Assembly: GCF_039523335.1 (NCBI RefSeq)
Contig: NZ_BAAAFC010000001.1
Location: forward strand, 1,922,001-1,986,000
DNA length: 64,000 nucleotides
Origin: Marinobacter szutsaonensis
GTDB taxonomy: Bacteria; Pseudomonadota; Gammaproteobacteria; Pseudomonadales; Oleiphilaceae
Reading direction: 5' to 3'
Under the pieces are notes generated by a model. That model saw nothing but the letters and a program-made list of their open reading frames with translations, made no database searches and had not been told where the DNA came from. The position numbers were made by a program, and so were the translations under genes. Shown here in pieces: positions 21,094-29,998 of the stretch (positions within the stretch are counted from its first letter, which is position 1; the number at the start of each line of letters is the position of its first letter).

Positions 21094-23115
21094 TTGAGCC
21101 TCAAGCGCCAGCTCCTTGTTGCCAGTCTGCTGATGCTGCTCATTCCCTGGGCGGGCCTGAAATTCGTGCTCGAACTGGATACGGCACTGCGGGACCAGGC
21201 GATCCGACAACTGGACTCCCGCGCCGAACAACTGGCCGAGCTGGCCGGAGACCGGCTGCTGGGCGAGCCGGCAATCCCCGCCGAAACTCCGGTCATCTAT
21301 GTTGCGCCCCTGAGCCAACCGTTTACTCCGGACGGCTATGGCTCCGAATGGCCCGGCTACGATGACACCGCAGCTTCCCAGCCCTGGCAAGGCGCCGGGA
21401 CCGACGACGGCCTGCAACTCCAATGGCAGGCGGCCAGCAATGGCCAATACCTGTATCTGCTGATCCGGCTGAGCGGGCGACAGTCCCGTTTCTTCAGCCC
21501 CGCGACTCCTGAGCAACCCCACGATTACCTGAAACTCTGGCTGCAGGCGCCGGCCACGGCGGTCGACCAGTCACCAGCGCGCCAGGCCTGGCTGATTCGA
21601 CCGTCGGCTCCGGGTGAGCTCTACGGCCAGACCGACACCAACGAACCCCGCCCGGACTACCGTGTAAAAGGTGCCTGGCAGGAGCATGGAGAAGGCTGGC
21701 AGCTGGAGCTCCAGTTACCACAACCACCGGGCAACAGCCGGTTGGGATTTGCCGCGCATCGGGACGGAGATACGCCATTGGCGACCTCACTCGAGCCATT
21801 GCCAGTACTGGTCGGGCCGCGACCGACATTGGAACGCCGACTGGAACAACAGCTCGACCCGGGTCAGCAGGCCCGGATTGTCGAGCCGGCTGGCTGGGTG
21901 ATTGCCGAAGCCCGCAAGTCGGGCAATGATACATCTCCTGAATTTGACAGCCTCAGCCCAGTACAGGTGCTGGAACAGATCAGTCTTAACGTCCTGCGTT
22001 ACCTGATCCAGCTCTACCAGCCCGAGCCCGGGCTTCTGCCTGACCAGGCGCGACAACTGGATGCCAGCTTCCTGCCGGAACAGGGGTTGTTCCGGCACCC
22101 GGATGACAGCCGATGGCTGTTGGTCACCAAACCGGTTTTCGGCGACCGGAGCCTCATCCTGGAACAATCCCTGGACCAACTGCTGACCCTGTCCGGTTCC
22201 ACCCTGGGCTCGGTGATTGCCCGCAGCACCCTGATCATCGTTGCCCTGACCCTGGTTCTGCTCGGCTATGCGAGCTGGCTGTCCTGGCGCATTGCCCGGC
22301 TGCAGCGGCTGGTGAGCGCCACCGTCGACGAAGACGGCCGGATCACCGGGACCCTGCCCGCCTCCGCCAGCCGGGATGAGCTGGGCCAGCTGCAGGCACA
22401 CTTTGCCCAGATGGTGGAACGCCTGCATGGCTATAACCGCTATCTCGAGAGTTTTTCCCGCCGGTTGTCCCACGAGCTGAAGACTCCCGTCGCAATCGTA
22501 CGCTCCTCCCTGGAAAACCTCGCCCATGCCCCATCCGAGGCGGAACGCCAGCAGTACCTGGAACGCGCTTCAACCGCCACGGAACGTCTGCGCCAGATCC
22601 TCCACGGCATGAGCGAGGCGGCACGGCTGGAACAAAGCTTCGATCAGGCCGACAGGGAACCCTTTGACCTGGCCGAAGTGGCCGCCGGGGCCACGGCCGC
22701 TTACCAGAGCCTCGACAGCACCCACGAGATCCGGTACGTGGGCCCGGAACAGGGCTGTAACCTGACCGGCTCTCCGGAACACATGGTGCAATTGCTGGAT
22801 AAGCTGGTGGACAACGCCCGGGACTTCACCCCCGAGCATGGGCTGATCGAGGTTGCCCTGGCAAAGCACCCGGAGTATCTGGAACTGTCCGTGTTCAACG
22901 AGGGCTCAGCCTTGCCCGAGGATGGCTCCGCCGACATCTTCGGCGCCTTCGTGTCCCACCGGGAAGGCAGCGGCGAGGGCCACCTGGGCCAGGGTCTGCT
23001 GATCGTGCGACTGATCGCCGAGTACCATGGTGGCCGGGTCGAAGCGGCCAATGAGACCCATGGTGGCATTGACGGGGTGCGTTTCCGGGTTATCATCCCG
23101 GTCAAGCCCAGATAA
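21094..23115 (+). CDS. pdsS: Dedicated sortase system histidine kinase
   Basis: Inner-membrane sensor kinase of 673 residues. Helix 1 is near residues 5-22 and helix 2 near 368-390, leaving a very large periplasmic domain (about 340 residues) that resembles a carbohydrate-binding beta-sandwich in its middle (QLQWQAASNGQYLYLLIRLSG). After the HAMP-like linker come the phospho-acceptor His in RLSHELKTPVAIVRSS and ATPase boxes N (DKLVDNARDFTP) and a G-rich GHLGQGLLIVRLIAE. The start is TTG, three bases after the pdsR stop, implying coupling. It probably senses an envelope or surface cue that calls for the sortase target. Confidence 0.9.
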   Translation: MSLKRQLLVASLLMLLIPWAGLKFVLELDTALRDQAIRQLDSRAEQLAELAGDRLLGEPAIPAETPVIYVAPLSQPFTPDGYGSEWPGYDDTAASQPWQGAGTDDGLQLQWQAASNGQYLYLLIRLSGRQSRFFSPATPEQPHDYLKLWLQAPATAVDQSPARQAWLIRPSAPGELYGQTDTNEPRPDYRVKGAWQEHGEGWQLELQLPQPPGNSRLGFAAHRDGDTPLATSLEPLPVLVGPRPTLERRLEQQLDPGQQARIVEPAGWVIAEARKSGNDTSPEFDSLSPVQVLEQISLNVLRYLIQLYQPEPGLLPDQARQLDASFLPEQGLFRHPDDSRWLLVTKPVFGDRSLILEQSLDQLLTLSGSTLGSVIARSTLIIVALTLVLLGYASWLSWRIARLQRLVSATVDEDGRITGTLPASASRDELGQLQAHFAQMVERLHGYNRYLESFSRRLSHELKTPVAIVRSSLENLAHAPSEAERQQYLERASTATERLRQILHGMSEAARLEQSFDQADREPFDLAEVAAGATAAYQSLDSTHEIRYVGPEQGCNLTGSPEHMVQLLDKLVDNARDFTPEHGLIEVALAKHPEYLELSVFNEGSALPEDGSADIFGAFVSHREGSGEGHLGQGLLIVRLIAEYHGGRVEAANETHGGIDGVRFRVIIPVKPR

Positions 23116-23129
23116 GCCCGGATTCTGCT

Positions 23130-24437
23130 GTGAGCACACGACTGGAACATCTCGACATCCATCCCCTGCGGGATGAGCTATACAACGAACTCCACTCCCG
23201 ACCCTTCCAGGTGCTGCCTACGCCGGCGCGGGTGACCCAGATGGCGATCCTGACCACGCCGGACCAGCGCCGGGAGCAGTTCCGGCATTTGCAGGAGCTC
23301 CACCGCCTGCTGGGCTACCCGGTTCCCGAAGAGGAAGTCGGCTGTTTCGAGCAAATCTTCGGTACCCTGAAGGTGCGCCGGGAAATGCACATGGAGTTCG
23401 CCTCCTACACCTTTACCAATCTCGCCGAGAGCGGCGCCGATCCCTTCACCGAAACCGGGATCACACCCTTGCCGGAGGGCTGGCTGGAGCAACTGGCGGG
23501 CACCGTGATTGCCGCCTTCCACGTGGACATTCGCCCGTCATCCCACGATGCCGCCAGCGACCTGGCCTTTGTACGCCAGCACTTCGAAGGCCTGCGCCTG
23601 GTAGGTAGCAGCCCCCAGGAAGGTGCAGCCCGGATCTGGGGCACCTTCAAGCTGCACAGTGATGGCTTTGGCCGGTTCATGGTCCAGAACCATCACATGT
23701 CCAACAGCCAGCTGGGCCGCCTCACTCAGCGCCTGATGGAGATCGAAACCTACCGGCTGATGTCCCTGCTAGCCCTGCCCGTGGCCCGGGAAATCACCCC
23801 GTCCCTGAACGACATGGACCAGAAGCTGGCCGTCATCACCCAGGCCCTGGCCGAAAACCAGGATGTGGACGAGCAAAAGCTGCTGGGCGAATTGAGCAAC
23901 ATTGCCGCCCGGATCGAGGCCTTCCGTGCCCATTCCACCTTCCGTTTCTCCGCCACCCGGGCCTATCACCGGCTGGTGCTGACACGGCTGGAGGAACTGC
24001 GGGAAGACGAGCTAACCGGCCACCTGACCATGACCGAGTTCATGACCCGGCGATTGACGCCGGCGGTGAAAACCTGCGAAGCGGTGAGTGAGCGGGTTGA
24101 AGACCTGAGCCGGCGCGTGGACCGGGCCTCGGACATGATGCGCACCCGGGTGGAGCTGGCGATCCAGAGCCAGAACCAGCAGCTGCTCAGTTCCATGGAC
24201 CGCCGGTCACGCATCCAGCTGATGATGCAGCACACCGTGGAAGGCTTCTCCGTGGTGGCTATCTCCTACTACCTGATCGGTCTGCTGAAACTGGGACTGG
24301 ATGCGCTCTATGACAGTGGTGTGGTCTTCAACAAGACCCTGGTGCTGGGCATTGCCATCCCGGTGGTCATGGCCCTGGTGTTCCTGGGCATCCGTATCGT
24401 CCATCACCACTTCATCAAGATGGCCAGGCGGCAGTAG
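23130..24437 (+). CDS. DUF3422 family membrane protein
   Basis: 435-residue protein of the DUF3422 family, widespread in proteobacteria and of unknown function. It starts with the family hallmark HPLRDELYNELHSRPFQVLPTPARVTQMAIL. The soluble part contains a NHHMSNSQLGRLTQRLMEIETYRLM block and a long helical region (about 200-370). Two membrane helices lie at the C-terminus (VVAISYYLIGLLKLGLDAL and LGIAIPVVMALVFLGI), followed by a short basic tail, so most of the protein probably faces the cytoplasm. Start is GTG 15 bases after pdsS; co-transcription with the sortase regulators is likely but may be incidental. Confidence 0.88.
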   Translation: MSTRLEHLDIHPLRDELYNELHSRPFQVLPTPARVTQMAILTTPDQRREQFRHLQELHRLLGYPVPEEEVGCFEQIFGTLKVRREMHMEFASYTFTNLAESGADPFTETGITPLPEGWLEQLAGTVIAAFHVDIRPSSHDAASDLAFVRQHFEGLRLVGSSPQEGAARIWGTFKLHSDGFGRFMVQNHHMSNSQLGRLTQRLMEIETYRLMSLLALPVAREITPSLNDMDQKLAVITQALAENQDVDEQKLLGELSNIAARIEAFRAHSTFRFSATRAYHRLVLTRLEELREDELTGHLTMTEFMTRRLTPAVKTCEAVSERVEDLSRRVDRASDMMRTRVELAIQSQNQQLLSSMDRRSRIQLMMQHTVEGFSVVAISYYLIGLLKLGLDALYDSGVVFNKTLVLGIAIPVVMALVFLGIRIVHHHFIKMARRQ

Positions 24438-24442
24438 CCAGC

Positions 24443-25222
24443 TCAACGGAACCGGCTGTCTCCGGCCACCTGCCGGAAAAACTGCTGAGCGGTCCGCCCG
24501 TTGCGCACGCCTTTGCCGGTGGCAAAGCGGATGGCTTCCAGATGCAGGGCTTCCCGGTCCTGCACTTCGGGGAACAGGGCATCAATGGCCTCCAGATAGA
24601 CATCCTTCGCGAACGGATAGAACGACAGCTGCAGGCCGAACCGGTCCGCCAACGATACCTGCTCCTCGATCGCCTCCGCCGGATGCAGTTCGCCGTCCCG
24701 TACCTCGCTCTTGAGATTGTCGCTCATGAACTCCGGCATCAGGTGCCGGCGATTGGACGTGGCGTACACCCGGACGTTTTCCGGCGGTAGCTCCAGAGAG
24801 CCTTCCAGTACACTTTTCAGCGCCTTGTAACCGGATTCGCCGACATCGAAGGACAGATCGTCACAGAAGATGACGAAGCGGAACGGCAGATCACAGATGT
24901 CATCGACGATCTCCGGCAGGTTCACCAGGTCGTCCTTGTCCACCTCGATCATGCGCAGCCCCTGGTCCCGATAGCGGTTCAACAGGGCCTTGATCAGGGA
25001 CGACTTGCCGGTGCCCCGGGAGCCCCAGAGCAGCGCGTTGTTGGAGGGCTCACCGGCCAGGAAGCGTTCAGTATTGCGGGCCAGCGCCTGCTTCTGTCGG
25101 TCGATACCCTTGAGATCGTTCCAGCTGATCGGGTCCAGCCGCCGGATCGCCCGCAGGCCCGATCGGTGGCGGCGCCAGACCGCCGCCGGAGTGTGTTGCC
25201 AGTCAAACTGCGTGGTGCTCAT
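24443..25222 (-). CDS. DUF815 family P-loop ATPase
   Basis: 259-residue AAA-type ATPase of the DUF815 family, function not established. The Walker A motif is GSRGTGKSS in ALLWGSRGTGKSSLIKALL, the Walker B-like segment is FRFVIFCDDLSFD, and a sensor block VRVYATSNRRHLMPEF follows. An N-terminal LDPISWNDLKGIDRQKQAL linker is typical of the family. It converges with DUF3422 (five bases between stops) and is divergent from mgsA. No obvious partner gene is adjacent. Confidence 0.9.
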   Translation of the reverse strand: MSTTQFDWQHTPAAVWRRHRSGLRAIRRLDPISWNDLKGIDRQKQALARNTERFLAGEPSNNALLWGSRGTGKSSLIKALLNRYRDQGLRMIEVDKDDLVNLPEIVDDICDLPFRFVIFCDDLSFDVGESGYKALKSVLEGSLELPPENVRVYATSNRRHLMPEFMSDNLKSEVRDGELHPAEAIEEQVSLADRFGLQLSFYPFAKDVYLEAIDALFPEVQDREALHLEAIRFATGKGVRNGRTAQQFFRQVAGDSRFR

Positions 25223-25306
25223 AAACCTTCTTTCCTATTTCGTCTGGCGTCAGGCTGTGGAACACTGACTGCCAACCTTGATTCATAACAGGAGACTTTA
25301 CCGCAA

Positions 25307-25750
25307 ATGGCCGTAAAATCCGTCGCCCTTGTGGCGCACGACAACAAGAAGAAGGAGCTGGTGGAATGGGCAAACGAGAACCGGACCAGACTGGCTCCCC
25401 TGCGCCTCTATGCCACCGGCACCACTGGCCGGCTGTTGCGGGAGAGCCTCGGACGGGAGGATCTCAACTGCCTGCTCAGCGGCCCGCTGGGCGGTGACCA
25501 GCAAATCGGCGCCAAGATCGCCGAGGGCGAGATCGACCTGCTGGTGTTTTTCTGGGACCCGCTGGAACCCCAGCCCCACGATCCGGACATCAAGGCCCTG
25601 CTGCGCATTGCCGCACTGTGGAACATTCCCGTGGCCTGCAACCGGGCCACCGCCGAGTTTGTACTGACTTCCGCCTATATGACCGACGACCAGCACCATC
25701 CTCAGAAGCCGGACTTTTCCTATTACACCGGGCGCGACGTCAATCAATAA
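25307..25750 (+). CDS. mgsA: Methylglyoxal synthase
   Basis: Cytoplasmic enzyme that converts dihydroxyacetone phosphate to methylglyoxal and phosphate, a bypass of lower glycolysis. The 147-residue length is typical. Visible motifs: [16 protein letters not shown] at the N-terminus, [10 protein letters not shown] (phosphate binding), [43 protein letters not shown] split across the catalytic Asp and His positions, and [17 protein letters not shown]. The ribosome-binding site AGGAG lies about 15 bases before the ATG. It stands between the DUF815 gene (divergent) and trxC (same strand). Confidence 0.97.
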   Translation: MAVKSVALVAHDNKKKELVEWANENRTRLAPLRLYATGTTGRLLRESLGREDLNCLLSGPLGGDQQIGAKIAEGEIDLLVFFWDPLEPQPHDPDIKALLRIAALWNIPVACNRATAEFVLTSAYMTDDQHHPQKPDFSYYTGRDVNQ

Positions 25751-25817
25751 GCCGGGCTTGAATTCAGGCACCAGGGGAACTATCTGGTAATCAGACCCAT
25801 TCTCCGAGGAGTACCCG

Positions 25818-26255
25818 ATGTCTGATCCACTCCAGATCAAGTGTCCCCATTGCCTGAGGACCAACCGCGTACCGGCCGCCCGCCTGGGTGACAAGCCCAA
25901 CTGTGGTGCCTGCAAGAAGCCATTGCTCAATGGCGATGTGGCCAATCTTGACGATGCCTCCATGGCCGGCTTTACCGGCCAGTCCGACCTGCCCGTGCTC
26001 GTCGACTTCTGGGCCAGCTGGTGCGGCCCGTGCAAAGCCATGGCGCCGGAATTCGAACAGGCCGCCCGCAACTGGGCCGGAAAAGTCGCCTTTACCAAGC
26101 TCAACACCGAACAGGCACCGCAGGCCTCCAGCCAGTATGGCATCCGCAGCATTCCCACCCTGATCCTGTTCAGGGGCGGTCGCGAGATTGCCCGCAAGAG
26201 CGGCGCCATGCCCGCCGCCCAGCTCTCGGCCTGGCTCAACAGCGAACTGGGCTGA
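25818..26255 (+). CDS. trxC: Thioredoxin 2 (zinc-binding)
   Basis: Cytoplasmic thiol-disulfide reductase of 145 residues. The N-terminal zinc module has two CxxC pairs (CPHC and CGAC), which distinguishes TrxC from TrxA. The thioredoxin fold follows with the catalytic WCGPCK in [18 protein letters not shown] and the cis-proline region [12 protein letters not shown]. Length agrees with E. coli TrxC (139). It lies 74 bases upstream of the cysteine synthase gene on the same strand, a sensible pairing of thiol chemistry, though each gene has its own ribosome-binding site. Confidence 0.96.
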   Translation: MSDPLQIKCPHCLRTNRVPAARLGDKPNCGACKKPLLNGDVANLDDASMAGFTGQSDLPVLVDFWASWCGPCKAMAPEFEQAARNWAGKVAFTKLNTEQAPQASSQYGIRSIPTLILFRGGREIARKSGAMPAAQLSAWLNSELG

Positions 26256-26329
26256 ACAAAGGACGGGCGGCACCGGCCCCACGGCCGGCTGACCGGTGCT
26301 ATGATGACCTCAAAAAGGAGGATAACGCC

Positions 26330-27301
<972 letters not shown>

Positions 27302-27307
27302 TGCAAT

Positions 27308-27329
27308 GGGCGCCAAGTTTCAGGCGCCC
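27308..27329 (+). terminator. Weak terminator or hairpin after cysK
   Basis: Stem GGGCGCC / GGCGCCC with an 8-base loop, starting seven bases after the cysK stop. No proper T-run follows (TGACTGTTCC), so termination may be partial. Confidence 0.45.
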
Positions 27330-27444
27330 TGACTGTTCCATCAAGCACAATCGCCAAGCACACCCAGAATTTTTCACTTACTCTCCGGCCCAGTGCTGCG
27401 GCTTGATTAACGTATTAAGTGTCCATTTAAGCGACTTATTCCTC

Positions 27445-27473
27445 TTGTGAATAACCTCAAGCATCACTAGAAT
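27445..27473 (+). promoter_or_regulatory. Candidate sigma70 promoter
   Basis: TTGTGA and TAGAAT with a 17-base spacer. Its start site would fall near 27480, inside the ANR/FNR box, so bound regulator would block this promoter. Confidence 0.35.
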
Positions 27474-27478
27474 GCGTC

Positions 27479-27492
27479 TTGATTTCGATCAA
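27479..27492. promoter_or_regulatory. Perfect ANR/FNR/DNR-type box
   Basis: TTGATTTCGATCAA matches the TTGAT-N4-ATCAA consensus in all ten fixed positions. A -10-like CATAAG at 27514-27519 would start RNA near 27526, about 41 bases from the box centre, which is class II activator spacing. It precedes the first ABC-phosphatase gene by 145 bases. Confidence 0.65.
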
Positions 27493-27637
27493 CTCAACGC
27501 AAGAAAGCCGGCTCATAAGGCTTAACAGGGCACAACAGAGGGATCTTGCTGCTTCCTGAATAAATTGCAGGTTCGTGGTTCAACACGCGACCTTCACAGT
27601 AAAGCCAGCCCAAGACAGCAATCCCGACGAGTAGAAG

Positions 27638-29005
27638 ATGCCCGAGAGATCCCTAGACAAGGTGCTGGACATCACCCACCTGAAAGAGCCAGCCTCCTTG
27701 CTCTCGCTGTCCGGGTTCGGAGTCGCCTTCGGAGAAAAAACTGTCCTCGCCGACATCAATCTGGAGTTGCCAAAATCTGGCGTCACCCTGTTGCTTGGAC
27801 CCAGCGGCACGGGCAAATCAACCCTGTTACGAACACTTGCGGGATTCAACGATCCCAACCCCAACCTCAGAACCTGGGGGCACGCCAGCTACCGTGGCAA
27901 ACTCCTGGACGCCTCCACAGAACGACCTGTTCTTGCTGCGCAAAATGCCCGCCTGATGATGGCCAGCATCCTGGAAAACATCGTTCATGACCTGCCCGGG
28001 AGACGGCGCCTATCTCCAATGCAGCAAAGAGAACTTGCTGTAACGATGTTGGAATCAGCTGGACTTCAGGAACTTGTTGACCGGATTGATGAGCCAGTCA
28101 TACATCTTGAGCTGGCCCAGCAACGTCACCTTGGCATCATGCGGCTGGCAGCAACAGGTGCCCCTCTTCTGCTTCTTGATGAACCCTCGGCTGACATTTC
28201 CGACGCCGAAGCTGACCGATTACTCGACTTCATTGCAATGAAAAGTGCCACGCGCTCTGTATTTATGGCCGTACACAATCAGATCCACGCCCGGCGATTA
28301 CGGGGAGAGACGATTTTGATTGCTGGCGGCATTGTCCAGGAAAAGGCTCCAACAGAAACGTTCTTCAGCACACCGATGACTGATCCGGGGCGTTCATTTG
28401 TTCGCACGGGATCGTGCTCGGTTCCCTCGCCTGACACCGACCCCGGTATTCTGGATGCCTCAACTCCTGCCCCGGCAAAAACACCGGCCATTGCCAGGGA
28501 TTACGCCGGTGACAACTTCGGACCTCGGGGTTTTCTTTGGCTCAAACAGGGGCAGTTGGCCGGCATGCAGAATCCAGGTCTCTTAGGGGATCTCGAAGAT
28601 GACCTGAGGGCCCTGCAGCGGGTAGGGATCACCACTGTGATCAGCCTCACCGAGACACCCCCGGAGAAAACGAGGCTCCATGAGTTTGGAATCGAAAGTA
28701 TCTGGTGTCCTTTCAGGGACATGGCAGCTCCAGCTATCACTCAAGCCGTGGGTTTGTGCAAACAAATTCAGGAGATCACCAGCAGCGACGGCGTTGTTGC
28801 CGTTCACTGCGGGGCAGGCTTGGGGCGCACCGGAACCATTCTCGCGGCCTACCTGATCTGGGAAGGCATGGAGGCATTGGATTCACTTGAGAGGGTCCGT
28901 CAGATGGAACCTGGCTGGGTGCAATCTGAAGTCCAGGCTGAATTCCTGGAAAAATACGCCCGGTTTCTAGCCGGGCGAAAAAATACAAGCAGGCTAAAAA
29001 ACTGA
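27638..29005 (+). CDS. ABC-type ATPase fused to CX5R protein phosphatase, copy 1
   Basis: 455-residue two-domain protein. Residues about 20-255 form an ABC-type ATPase: Walker A GPSGTGKST (54-62), Q-loop AAQNARLMM, Walker B LLLLDEPS (Asp181, Glu182) and switch His213 (MAVHNQ). The LSGGQ signature is not recognisable; its place is taken by HLELAQQRHLGIMR. Residues about 295-445 form a dual-specificity/tyrosine phosphatase: CX5R loop HCGAGLGRTGT (Cys391, Arg397) with a candidate general-acid Asp in CPFRDMAAP. No membrane helix is present and no permease lies nearby. It leads a three-gene run with two Roadblock genes, behind the ANR-type box. It is homologous along its whole length to 34355-35692. 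Function unknown; a nucleotide-gated phosphatase is inferred. Confidence 0.9.
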   Translation: MPERSLDKVLDITHLKEPASLLSLSGFGVAFGEKTVLADINLELPKSGVTLLLGPSGTGKSTLLRTLAGFNDPNPNLRTWGHASYRGKLLDASTERPVLAAQNARLMMASILENIVHDLPGRRRLSPMQQRELAVTMLESAGLQELVDRIDEPVIHLELAQQRHLGIMRLAATGAPLLLLDEPSADISDAEADRLLDFIAMKSATRSVFMAVHNQIHARRLRGETILIAGGIVQEKAPTETFFSTPMTDPGRSFVRTGSCSVPSPDTDPGILDASTPAPAKTPAIARDYAGDNFGPRGFLWLKQGQLAGMQNPGLLGDLEDDLRALQRVGITTVISLTETPPEKTRLHEFGIESIWCPFRDMAAPAITQAVGLCKQIQEITSSDGVVAVHCGAGLGRTGTILAAYLIWEGMEALDSLERVRQMEPGWVQSEVQAEFLEKYARFLAGRKNTSRLKN

Positions 29006-29041
29006 CCTGCATCAATCATTCATTAAGATCCGGAGCGATTA

Positions 29042-29449
29042 ATGTCAAACCTTGATAATACTATTCAGCAGGCTATTTCCACGATCCCGGAGTGCCTGGC
29101 AGGTGGTTATGTGGATCTGAGCAGTGGGATGCTTCTTGGTATTAAAACCGTTGATTCACACCCTCAGGAAGTCCTTGAAATGCTCGCAGCTGCAACTGCT
29201 GACCTTTTTCAGGGCCCGAATGTTGTGACCATTGAGAACATGTTCAAGAAATCCCGAGGCCTGCCGTTAGATGATTTCCATTACTTTCAGGAAATTATCG
29301 TCAACAGCGAGAACCTGATCCACATTTTTATGCGTACTAAAGAGAATCAGGACCACGTGGTTACATTTGTATGCCGAAAGTCCGCGAACCTTGGCATGGT
29401 TTTAACCAAAGCCCGCGCTGCCCTGCCTAAGGTGGAGGCTGCGCTGTAA
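29042..29449 (+). CDS. Roadblock/LC7-like protein, copy 1
   Basis: 135-residue single-domain protein with a Roadblock/LC7 pattern: an IPECLAGGYVDLSSGMLLGIKT strand-helix start, a central helix, and HVVTFVCRKSANLGMVLTKARAALPKVEAAL as the C-terminal strand and helix. Roadblock proteins such as MglB bind small GTPases and can act as GTPase-activating partners. By eye it is about 90 percent identical to the protein at 35748, far closer than the two adjacent ABC-phosphatase copies are to each other. It follows copy 1 of the fusion after 36 bases. The Roadblock assignment is from pattern only. Confidence 0.82.
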   Translation: MSNLDNTIQQAISTIPECLAGGYVDLSSGMLLGIKTVDSHPQEVLEMLAAATADLFQGPNVVTIENMFKKSRGLPLDDFHYFQEIIVNSENLIHIFMRTKENQDHVVTFVCRKSANLGMVLTKARAALPKVEAAL

Positions 29450-29526
29450 CAGTTACAGAGCGACAATTGACCCTGCGCATGAACTCCGGTTCACTGCAAA
29501 GGGTGTGAACTAGAAGGACGAACACC

Positions 29527-29919
29527 ATGGGTGATTTTGGTCAGTCCCATCCGAAGGCCAGTGCCGCCCGCTCCATTCTCCGGGAACTCAATGCTTCCTC
29601 CTCGGAAATTGAAGCGTCAGCCACCATGACGACAGATGGTTATATCATCGGCGCTGTACTCGGCGTCCATACTGATGAAGACCGTTTTTCCGCCATGTGC
29701 GCCTCGTTGCTCGCCTTGGCAGAGCAAGCCTCAGATGAAATCGGTCGTGGTCAGATGAAGCAATTATTGGTGGAAGGAACGCAAGGTCTGATGCTTTTGA
29801 TTCGCGCCGGCGATGACAAGGTTCTGGCGCTGGCTGCCAAGCCAACGATAAACCTGGGAAGAGTGTTCCTTGAAGCGCGAAAGTGTGCGGCTAAGATCGA
29901 CCAGATCATCAACAACTGA
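29527..29919 (+). CDS. Roadblock/LC7 domain protein, distinct type
   Basis: 130-residue protein with a second Roadblock/LC7 pattern: ILRELNASSSEIEASATMTTDGYIIGAVLG at the N-terminus, a middle helix LLALAEQASDEIGRGQ, and GLMLLIRAGDDKVLALAAKPTINLGRVFLEARKCAAKI at the end. It resembles MglB-type Roadblock proteins more than the two other copies in this cluster do, and has no second copy in the window. The ribosome-binding site AGAAGGA precedes the ATG. It ends the left-hand gene run, followed by a terminator at 29974. A partnership with the GTPase at 33825 is inferred. Confidence 0.85.
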   Translation: MGDFGQSHPKASAARSILRELNASSSEIEASATMTTDGYIIGAVLGVHTDEDRFSAMCASLLALAEQASDEIGRGQMKQLLVEGTQGLMLLIRAGDDKVLALAAKPTINLGRVFLEARKCAAKIDQIINN

Positions 29920-29934
29920 CCAATCATTCTGAAC

Positions 29935-29948
29935 AACGGTTAACCGTT
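29935..29948. repeat. 14-base perfect palindrome
   Basis: AACGGTTAACCGTT, 16 bases after the third Roadblock gene's stop codon. Could be a protein-binding site or part of the 3' end structure. Confidence 0.4.
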
Positions 29949-29973
29949 CAGGACTGATAAGGGTCTGAAACCA

Positions 29974-29996
29974 GGGGGGCGCACGCCCCCTTTCTT
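29974..29996. terminator. Terminator between convergent genes
   Basis: Stem GGGGGGC / GCCCCC with loop GCAC, followed by TTTCTT. Serves the left Roadblock run and possibly the convergent FIST gene. Confidence 0.65.
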
Positions 29997-29998
29997 CA

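Larger units (their letters stand above)
27302..27637. other. Intergenic regulatory region
   Basis: 336 bases between cysK and the accessory cluster. It holds a weak hairpin after cysK (27308-27329), a sigma70-like promoter (27445-27473) and a perfect ANR/FNR box (27479-27492). The composition shifts here to visibly lower GC. Confidence 0.7.

Noticed and set aside
26021..26329. N-terminal extension of cysteine synthase
   Set aside because: It overlaps trxC in another frame and lacks family similarity; a strong Shine-Dalgarno marks the ATG at 26330.
27638..29005. Ordinary ABC importer ATPase
   Set aside because: No permease or binding protein is nearby, the signature motif is not recognisable and half the protein is a phosphatase.
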